Shown here: positions 1-4,808 of the stretch, in pieces
Layout of the letters: the number at the start of each line of letters is the position of its first letter
How positions within the stretch are numbered: position 1 is the first letter of the stretch
Assembly: GCA_905192935.1 (NCBI GenBank)
Contig: CAJJMX010000107.1
Span: forward strand, 1-6,173
Direction of reading: 5' to 3'
Length of the DNA: 6,173 bases
Source of the DNA: an uncultured Mailhella sp.
Lineage (GTDB): Bacteria; Desulfobacterota; Desulfovibrionia; Desulfovibrionales; Desulfovibrionaceae
Notes under the pieces: model-generated
What the model saw: only the letters and a program-made list of their open reading frames with translations
Database searches by the model: none
Told to the model about the DNA's origin: nothing
Position numbers and translations under genes: made by a program

Positions 1-16
1 CTCAGCGCGTTTTCGA

Positions 17-45
17 GTTATGCCCATTTAGCCCCGTCTTGTCAA
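17..45 (-). promoter_or_regulatory. Predicted sigma70-type promoter directed out of the left edge
   Basis: Read on the minus strand there is a perfect -35 hexamer TTGACA (40-45), a 17-bp spacer (23-39) and a -10-like hexamer CATAAC (17-22, 4 of 6 matches to TATAAT). Transcription would start near position 10 and run leftwards, so the gene it serves lies outside the window. T-tracts on the plus strand (A-tracts on the minus) sit directly upstream of the -35. The weak point is the -10 element. Confidence 0.45.
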
Positions 46-49
46 ACAC

Positions 50-82
50 TTTTTTGCTCTTTTTTCGTTCTTTTTGCATTTT
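50..82 (-). promoter_or_regulatory. Phased A-tract / UP-element-like DNA upstream of the left-edge promoter
   Basis: Runs of T on the plus strand lie at 50-55, 60-65, 71-75 and 79-82. The first three are centred about 10 bp apart, one helical turn, and the nearest ends 5 bp upstream of the TTGACA at 40-45. Such phasing is known to bend DNA, and A/T-rich DNA just upstream of -35 can act as an UP element for RNA polymerase. A very AT-rich stretch continues to about 125. The function is inferred from position. Confidence 0.4.
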
Positions 83-410
83 CATTTATAACATGTTGAT
101 TATATTTATATTATTTTTAATACTTTTCTGTTCTGAGTTAGGGATTTCAGCACATGTTCAGCCCATCAGGACTCTCAGGTTCTTAAAAGAGCCTTCCCAA
201 CCTTTCTTTCTTTGCCTGGAGAAACGTCAGCCCCATCCCTCTCGAAACCGAAGAGTCCGGGATGATCTCCCCGGCGTTCCCGCTCATGGAAACTCCCCCC
301 GTCCAGGGAAATCAGCGTCAGCTCTCCGCCGCATGGAATAAGGACAAAAAATGTCCCCTGCACGATCACTGCTCCTCATGCTGTCCCTGCTTCCATCAAA
401 GGCTTATTAA

Positions 411-441
411 AAGAAAAAGGGAGGGGAATCTCCCCCTCCCT
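411..441 (-). terminator. Rho-independent terminator of the cytochrome gene
   Basis: On the minus strand a 9-bp perfect stem (418-426 with 433-441, mostly G:C) encloses a 6-nt loop and is followed by a U-rich tail, TTTTTCTTTT, at about 409-418. It lies 37 bp past the TAA of the split-Soret cytochrome gene. With that gene's own promoter it marks a single-gene transcript. Confidence 0.85.
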
Positions 442-477
442 CTCACAGGCGGCAATGCCCCGCACGGCTGCGGAGTA

Positions 478-1326
478 TTACGGATGATTGTGGAACTTGT
501 CGGCAGTGGCCTCGGAACCGCTGTGGCAAGGAGTGCAGTCCATGTTGCCCTTCTGAATGTCGGACATCTTTCCCTTGCCGTGGCAGGTGGTGCAGCCGGT
601 CACGGATTCCTGCTTGCCGAGAGCGCCCTTCCAGTCCTTGCCGGCTTCAATCTTGGCATTGAGTATTTCAATGGCCTTGCGGCTCACGTCGGCAGTGATG
701 CGGCCGCAGCGTTCACTGCGTTCCGTGCTGTTTGCAGCGAGCTTGGTGGCATAGGACCAGCGGGAAACGGAAACGTGGCAGAGCACGGAGTTGGAAACGC
801 TGGTAGGCAGATCGCCCTTCACGCCCTGAGCAGCGTCACCGGGCTGATAGATGGGGAAGGCCGTCTTTTCGTACCAGCGGAAAAGCTCATTGACCATGGG
901 CGTGGCTTCCTTGCGGGGATAGAACACCGAGAAGGCCATGGCAGCGCCCGCAAGCGCGCCGCAGATGGTGCCCCAGTCGGACATGCCGCCCTTGAAACCT
1001 TCCATCATGGTGAAGGGGAAGGTGTTGTAGGGAGCTCCGAACTTTTCGGCCATGGTGCCGACGATGCTGTAAAACACACCGTATCCACAGCCGTATCCCT
1101 TATACCAGTAGCCCTGATAGGCCACGGCAGCAGCAGCGGCGAGGTCGTCAATCTTTTTCGGGGTCCAGCCGAACTCTCCGCCCATCTGAGCGAAATGTCC
1201 GTTTTTGCCGCCGGACATGGCCGGAGCGGCGGGGGCAGCGATAACAGTACCAGACATGGCGGCAAGAGTTCCACCAACGGCCAGACCACCCATGGCGCCC
1301 AGCATAGCTCTTCTGCTGTATTCCAT
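478..1326 (-). CDS. Split-Soret cytochrome c family protein (dihaem, Fe-S), Tat-type signal
   Basis: Predicted 282-residue exported redox protein. Residues 4-9 read SRRAML, a twin-arginine (Tat) type motif, followed by a hydrophobic stretch (9-30) and AxA-type cleavage sites around 31-36. The C-terminal part has two c-type haem sites, CTTCH (245-249) and CTPCH (264-268), with His279 and His281 at the extreme C-terminus as possible axial ligands. Four further cysteines (80, 122, 183, 207), including CGALAG at 122-127, fit the 'C_GCAxxG_C_C' pattern. In the Desulfovibrio desulfuricans split-Soret cytochrome such cysteines hold an iron-sulfur cluster, and the protein is a dimer with closely packed haems. 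The physiological partner is not settled. I chose the ATG at 1324-1326 because GGAG lies 6 nt upstream and the signal peptide begins there; an in-frame start 11 codons earlier would bury the Tat motif. The gene stands alone between its own promoter and terminator. Family assignment is by motif and layout, without alignment. Confidence 0.88.
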   Translation of the reverse strand: MEYSRRAMLGAMGGLAVGGTLAAMSGTVIAAPAAPAMSGGKNGHFAQMGGEFGWTPKKIDDLAAAAAVAYQGYWYKGYGCGYGVFYSIVGTMAEKFGAPYNTFPFTMMEGFKGGMSDWGTICGALAGAAMAFSVFYPRKEATPMVNELFRWYEKTAFPIYQPGDAAQGVKGDLPTSVSNSVLCHVSVSRWSYATKLAANSTERSERCGRITADVSRKAIEILNAKIEAGKDWKGALGKQESVTGCTTCHGKGKMSDIQKGNMDCTPCHSGSEATADKFHNHP

Positions 1327-1332
1327 ACTATT

Positions 1333-1336
1333 CTCC
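1333..1336 (-). promoter_or_regulatory. Ribosome binding site deciding the cytochrome start
   Basis: The minus strand reads GGAG followed by a 6-nt spacer before the ATG at 1324-1326. This favours the start that places the twin-arginine motif at residues 4-9. Confidence 0.7.
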
Positions 1337-1393
1337 GAGGTAAAAATAACACACAGCAAGCACTTTTCCGTCTGAGAAAAGGCATACGGTCGT

Positions 1394-1422
1394 ACTATGT
1401 GATTAATATAACATTATGTCAA
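1394..1422 (-). promoter_or_regulatory. Predicted promoter of the cytochrome gene
   Basis: On the minus strand: -35 TTGACA (1417-1422, perfect), a 17-bp spacer (1400-1416), and -10 CATAGT (1394-1399, 4 of 6 matches). Transcription would begin near 1387, leaving a leader of about 60 nt. Both hexamers are overlapped by the arms of an inverted repeat (1396-1404 and 1421-1429), which suggests that a DNA-binding regulator competes with RNA polymerase. Confidence 0.55.
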
Positions 1423-1438
1423 TCACATAAGAATCACA
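1396..1438. promoter_or_regulatory. Operator-like inverted and direct repeats over the cytochrome promoter
   Basis: TATGTGATT (1396-1404) and its exact reverse complement AATCACATA (1421-1429) form 9-bp arms 16 bp apart. The heptamer AATCACA recurs at 1432-1438, exactly 11 bp (one helical turn) after the copy at 1421-1427. A nested repeat TTATGT (1414-1419) / ACATAA (1425-1430) has a 5-nt spacer. TGTGA resembles a CRP/FNR-family half-site, but the 20-bp gap between TGTGA and TCACA is too wide for one standard CRP-type dimer site. The regulator is unknown. Confidence 0.45.
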
Positions 1439-1607
1439 ACCGGGAAAAAGATAAAAAAATATCGCTGAAAGAGTTTCCCATCATCTCCGGCCGGAACCGG
1501 ACACTTCTGCATGAGAGTTGCAGGCTGTGGAATTCTTGATTAAACCTGACGTGACTATGCGACTGCACGACAGCGCAGATCGTGAAATTTCAAGATTACG
1601 GACAATC

Positions 1608-1612
1608 AGGAG
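1608..1612 (+). promoter_or_regulatory. Ribosome binding site deciding the pepD start
   Basis: AGGAG lies 7 nt before the ATG at 1620-1622. It decides against the in-frame TTG at 1518, whose extra 34 residues do not resemble the start of PepD proteins. Confidence 0.8.
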
Positions 1613-1619
1613 TTCCTCC

Positions 1620-3110
1620 ATGAACAGCAGCTCTTATGCCGGCAGGACGTATCTCGGCTGGTTCGAGAAGATATGCAGCATTCCCCATGAATCCAGAAAT
1701 GAACAGCAGCTCAGCGATTTTCTTGTCGAATTTGCCAAAGAACGCCGCCTTGACGTCACGCAGGACGAGAAGGGCAACATCATCATCAGAAAGTCCGGCA
1801 CAAGCGGCATGGAACATGCGCCTGCCGTCATTCTTCAGGGACATATGGACATGGTATGCGTGAAGGATGAAGGAGTCGACTTCGACTTTGCCAGGGATCC
1901 TCTTCGTCTCGTGACCGACGGTGACAGCCTGCACGCCGAAGGCACCTCTCTCGGCGCCGACAACGGCATAGCTCTGGCCTACATTCTCGCGCTGCTGGAT
2001 TCGGACGACATTCCCCATCCTCCGCTGGAAGCCGTAGTCACGGTGGATGAGGAAGTAGGCATGGGCGGAGCGACGGCCTTTGACGCCTCTCAGCTCACGG
2101 CATCCCTGTTCATCAACATGGACTCCGAAGACGAAGGCGTGTTCTGCGTGAGCTGTGCCGGAGGCAGAAGAAGCCGGCTGCGCATTCCCGCCGAAACAGA
2201 AGACGTCCCGGTTTCCGACCTCGGTGAAAAGAGCCATTTCCGCCGCATCACCGTGACGGGCCTGGCCGGCGGTCACTCCGGACTTGAAATCATCAAGGAA
2301 CGCGGCAACAGCAACAAGCTTCTTGCCAGAGTGCTGGACGATCTGATGCAGAAGTATCCCTGCCGCATCGCCTCTCTGTACGGCGGTACGGCCGCCAATG
2401 CCATTCCCAAGGAAAGTTCGGCCGTCGTGCTCATTTGTGCAGACGACAGCGCTCTGAAGCATGAGCTCGATCTCTGGACCGAAACCTTCCGCCACGAACT
2501 GCGCGGCGCGGACGGCGCAGGTCTCGCCGTGACGCTGGAGGAGGCCGAGGCCGCGGACAGGGTGCTGACGAAGCGCTGCGCCGCTTCCGTAATTTCCGCG
2601 GCTCTGCTGATCCCCACGGGCATAGCATCCATGGATATGAACATCACCACGCAGCGTCTTGTGGAAAGCTCCAACAACTTTGCCATGATTCGCATGGAAA
2701 ACGGAGAAATAGTCTTCCACTGTCAGACCAGAAGTTCCGTGGCCAGCAAAAAGGAAGCGCTCTGCCGACAGATGGAAGTGCTTGCCGCCATGATCGGCGC
2801 CTCCGTGGAACATTCCGGCGACTATCCTGCCTGGGAATACAACCCCGCATCCAGGCTCCGTCCGCTTTTCGAGCAGACCTACAGGGACCTTTTCCGCAAG
2901 GACGCCAGAGTCGAAGGCATTCATGCCGGTCTGGAATGCGGTCTGTTTGCCGAAAAATTCAAGAAGCTCGGCCGCCGCATGGATTTTCTGTCCTTCGGCC
3001 CCACGGTTTCCGGAGCCCATACGACCAAGGAATCTCTGAGTCTCTCCTCTGCGGAAAACACATGGAAGCTGCTCACGGAGGTGCTGCGCCGCATAGGAGA
3101 AACGGCCTGA
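1620..3110 (+). CDS. pepD: Aminoacyl-histidine dipeptidase (PepD, peptidase M20/M28 clan)
   Basis: Predicted 496-residue cytoplasmic dizinc dipeptidase. The family hydrolyses Xaa-His dipeptides such as carnosine, and some other dipeptides, releasing free amino acids. The M20 metal site is complete: H75 in QGHMD with D77 beside it, D114 in LGADNG bridging the two metals, catalytic E144 and metal ligand E145 in DEEVGMGG, D168 in NMDSED, and H467 in SGAHT. GGHSG (217-221) and GGTAANAIP (255-263) belong to the inserted lid domain that completes the active site in the dimer. EGIHAGLECG (432-441) is also characteristic of the family. Length fits the usual ~485 residues, with no signal peptide and no truncation. 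The gene stands alone, divergent from the cytochrome gene (293-bp gap), and ends at a strong terminator. I could not identify a convincing promoter in the gap. The exact dipeptide preference cannot be read from sequence. Confidence 0.95.
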   Translation: MNSSSYAGRTYLGWFEKICSIPHESRNEQQLSDFLVEFAKERRLDVTQDEKGNIIIRKSGTSGMEHAPAVILQGHMDMVCVKDEGVDFDFARDPLRLVTDGDSLHAEGTSLGADNGIALAYILALLDSDDIPHPPLEAVVTVDEEVGMGGATAFDASQLTASLFINMDSEDEGVFCVSCAGGRRSRLRIPAETEDVPVSDLGEKSHFRRITVTGLAGGHSGLEIIKERGNSNKLLARVLDDLMQKYPCRIASLYGGTAANAIPKESSAVVLICADDSALKHELDLWTETFRHELRGADGAGLAVTLEEAEAADRVLTKRCAASVISAALLIPTGIASMDMNITTQRLVESSNNFAMIRMENGEIVFHCQTRSSVASKKEALCRQMEVLAAMIGASVEHSGDYPAWEYNPASRLRPLFEQTYRDLFRKDARVEGIHAGLECGLFAEKFKKLGRRMDFLSFGPTVSGAHTTKESLSLSSAENTWKLLTEVLRRIGETA

Positions 3111-3146
3111 AAACGGTCCTTGCGCTCATCCCCTGTCTTCAGCCTT

Positions 3147-3166
3147 CGTGACGCCTGAACGTCACG
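3147..3166. repeat. Small hairpin downstream of pepD
   Basis: CGTGACG (3147-3153) pairs with CGTCACG (3160-3166) around a 6-nt loop, 36 bp past the pepD stop codon. It is followed only by a short TTT, so alone it would be a weak terminator. It may precede or assist the stronger hairpin at 3182-3217. Confidence 0.45.
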
Positions 3167-3181
3167 TTTCGGCATGATCTG

Positions 3182-3217
3182 AAAAAGGCCGCGCCGCACA
3201 AGGATGCGGCCTTTTTT
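3182..3217. terminator. Bidirectional rho-independent terminator between convergent genes
   Basis: An 11-bp perfect stem (3182-3192 with 3206-3216) combines a GGCCGC core with an A5 tract on the left and T6 on the right, so both strands show a GC-rich stem followed by a U-tract. An alternative register (3193-3197 with 3206-3210) shortens the loop to 8 nt. It serves pepD on the plus strand and can stop read-through from the transporter genes on the minus strand. Confidence 0.9.
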
Positions 3218-3297
3218 ACGCACCGGCTTCCTTCATGCGTCCATCCATCCCGGACATCTCTCCGCAGGCCTGTCGGGAAAGCCGGAGCATAAGACGA

Positions 3298-3337
3298 CAG
3301 GAGGCCGTTTTCTCCCCGAGGAAAAAACGGCCTCCTG
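3298..3337. repeat. Long hairpin just downstream of the second transporter gene
   Basis: A perfect 14-bp inverted repeat (3298-3311 with 3324-3337) has a 12-nt loop and lies 20 bp past the transporter stop codon. Its stem carries T4/A4 at the loop-facing end, and neither strand has a U-tract after the stem, so it is not a standard intrinsic terminator. It could stabilise the 3' end of the transporter mRNA or cooperate with the terminator at 3182-3217. Confidence 0.6.
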
Positions 3338-3357
3338 CTCATCGAAAAAGATTCCGT

Positions 3358-4725
3358 TCAGACAAAGAACTTCTGTATGTACCCCTGCACAAAGACCAGC
3401 GCCACCACGAGCGGAAGAATCCAGGCAAGATAGAATCGCAGAAACTTCGGGAACTTCACCCCGCGTCCGGCATCGGTTTCCGCCATGAAGTTGTCCCAGC
3501 CCCAGCCGAACCTGTGGCAGCAGAACAGCATGAAGGTCACGGCACCTATGGAAAGCAGGTTATTGCTGAGAATGAAGTCCTCCAGATCCATGAGCGTGCT
3601 TCCCTCTCCGAGCGGCTGCACGCCGGAAAGCACATTGAATCCGAGAACGCAGGGAAGGGTGAGCAGAGTGAGGATCACGCCGTTGATGATCGTGGACTTG
3701 CGGCGCGACCATGCCCACACATCCATGCCGTAGGAAATGATGTTCTCAATGACGGTGATGACCGTGGTAAGCGCCGCTGCGCTCATGAACACGAAGAACA
3801 GCGTTCCCCAGAACCGTCCCCCCGACATGGAATTGAACACGTTGGGAAGCGTAATGAAAATAAGTCCCGGACCGGAATCCGGTTCCACGCCGAAGGCGAA
3901 GCATGCCGGAAATATGATGAAGCCGGACATCATGGCCACAAAGGTATCCAGACAGACTATCCATATGGATTCCTGGGTGATGGTGTATTCACGGCCGAGA
4001 TAGCTGCCGAATATGCACATGGAGCCGATGCCGAGCCCGAGGGTGAAGAATGCCTGATTCATGGCGTCGTTCAAAAGGCTCCATATACCGGCATCCACGG
4101 CCCTCTGCCAGTCGGGGGCAAGATAGAAGGTGAGTCCCTCCAGAGCGCCGGGCAGGGTGACGGCACGGACGGCAAGGCCGATCATGATGACGAGAAGTCC
4201 GGTCATCATGATCTTGACCACGCGCTCGATGCCGCGTCTGAGTCCGAACCCGCAGACGATGAAACAGGCTATGGATGTGAGGAACGCCCAGAACGTCATG
4301 CCGGCAGGATCGGCAAGCATGGAACCGAAGGCGGCAGGCATCTGATCCGGGGGCAGGGCAAGCTGTCCCGTTGCGGTTCGCCACACATAAAAGAGCATCC
4401 AGCCGGCCACGGGAATATAGAACATCATGAGCAGATAACTGCCCACGATGCTGAGCCAGCCCATGCGATGCCAGGAGGAACCTTCAGGCTCCAGAACGCG
4501 CAGAGCATTGCCGAGGTTCTGCTGCGAAGCTCTGCCCACGGAAAATTCCATGATGAGCAGAGGCAGCGCAAGCATGAGCAGAAAAAACAGGTAGGCGACC
4601 ACGAAGACCGCACCGCCGTATTTTCCCGTGATGTAGGGAAATCTCCATACGTTGCCGAGGCCTATGGCGCATCCGGCGGATACGAAAAGAAAGCCGATGC
4701 GGCTGGCCATTTTCTCACGTTGCAT
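3358..4725 (-). CDS. Sodium-dependent transporter, NSS/SLC6 family (downstream tandem copy)
   Basis: Predicted 455-residue inner-membrane Na+ symporter of the LeuT fold; substrates in bacteria are usually amino acids. I count 11 membrane segments, and the protein ends right after TM11 at GYIQKFFV, as in bacterial members such as Tyt1 and MhsT that lack TM12. TM1 has the signature AIGLGNVWRFP (20-30), with A20 and N25 at Na1-ligand positions. TM6 has FFTLG (226-230), TM7 has D260 where LeuT has the Na1 ligand Asn286, and TM8 has AALTT (317-321) at the Na2 site. LeuT Ser256 is replaced by Gly230, as in many animal SLC6 proteins, whereas the upstream paralog keeps Ser. I chose the ATG at 4723-4725 because GGAG lies 5 nt upstream and the N-terminus matches the paralog; longer in-frame sequence overlaps the neighbouring gene. 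The two proteins are roughly two thirds identical by eye. Co-transcription with the upstream copy is likely. Substrate unknown. Confidence 0.93.
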   Translation of the reverse strand: MQREKMASRIGFLFVSAGCAIGLGNVWRFPYITGKYGGAVFVVAYLFFLLMLALPLLIMEFSVGRASQQNLGNALRVLEPEGSSWHRMGWLSIVGSYLLMMFYIPVAGWMLFYVWRTATGQLALPPDQMPAAFGSMLADPAGMTFWAFLTSIACFIVCGFGLRRGIERVVKIMMTGLLVIMIGLAVRAVTLPGALEGLTFYLAPDWQRAVDAGIWSLLNDAMNQAFFTLGLGIGSMCIFGSYLGREYTITQESIWIVCLDTFVAMMSGFIIFPACFAFGVEPDSGPGLIFITLPNVFNSMSGGRFWGTLFFVFMSAAALTTVITVIENIISYGMDVWAWSRRKSTIINGVILTLLTLPCVLGFNVLSGVQPLGEGSTLMDLEDFILSNNLLSIGAVTFMLFCCHRFGWGWDNFMAETDAGRGVKFPKFLRFYLAWILPLVVALVFVQGYIQKFFV

Positions 4726-4730
4726 GACGA

Positions 4731-4734
4731 CTCC
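4731..4734 (-). promoter_or_regulatory. Ribosome binding site deciding the start of the downstream transporter
   Basis: The minus strand reads GGAG, then 5 nt, then the ATG at 4723-4725. It rules out the in-frame ATG at 4951-4953, which would add 76 non-homologous residues running through the end of the upstream gene. Confidence 0.75.
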
Positions 4735-4752
4735 ACAAGATTGGAACAAGTA

Positions 4753-4786
4753 TGGCGCATGATCTTCCTGGGAAGGCCATGCGCCA
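4753..4786. repeat. Intercistronic hairpin between the two transporter genes
   Basis: ATGGCGCAT-type arms pair perfectly over 9 bp (4753-4761 with 4778-4786). An inner 4-bp stem (4764-4767 with 4772-4775) closes on a tetraloop, with one A-C mismatch and one G-U pair between the stems. On the coding (minus) strand the U-run lies before the stem, not after it, so it is not a normal terminator. A role in mRNA processing, stability or partial attenuation is possible. Confidence 0.6.
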
Positions 4787-4808
4787 GAAAAAGGGTGGAA
4801 ACGATATC

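Larger units (their letters stand above)
1..477. other. Intergenic region without a convincing protein gene
   Basis: The first ~135 bases are AT-rich and T-rich on the plus strand and hold the leftward promoter and its A-tracts. Bases 140-410 are closer to average composition. They contain only a small possible GTG-start minus frame (175-363), which I do not accept as a gene, and a short hairpin pairing 257-261 with 270-274. I see no tRNA, no riboswitch core I recognise, and no repeat. The cytochrome terminator closes the region at 411-441. Confidence 0.6.

Noticed and set aside
39..341. Plus-strand frame with a hydrophobic N-terminus that looks like a small membrane protein
   Set aside because: The hydrophobic residues come from T-rich A-tract DNA read as Phe/Leu/Ile. 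It begins with TTG without a ribosome binding site, and the rest is low-complexity basic sequence.
262..1539. Plus-strand open frame of 425 codons opposite the cytochrome gene
   Set aside because: Antisense shadow that runs across the cytochrome promoter and into AT-rich intergenic DNA. The opposite strand has haem motifs, a signal peptide, a ribosome binding site and a terminator.
1583..1592. Ten-base palindrome TGAAATTTCA in the pepD leader as a possible operator
   Set aside because: Single short palindrome with no second copy and no recognised consensus; such palindromes occur by chance.
1518..1619. N-terminal extension of pepD from a TTG start
   Set aside because: AGGAG sits 7 nt before the ATG at 1620, the extension has no PepD-like sequence, and the resulting 496 residues already match family length.
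1596..3020. Minus-strand open frame of 474 codons opposite pepD
   Set aside because: Antisense shadow. pepD carries the complete M20 motif set and a good ribosome binding site.
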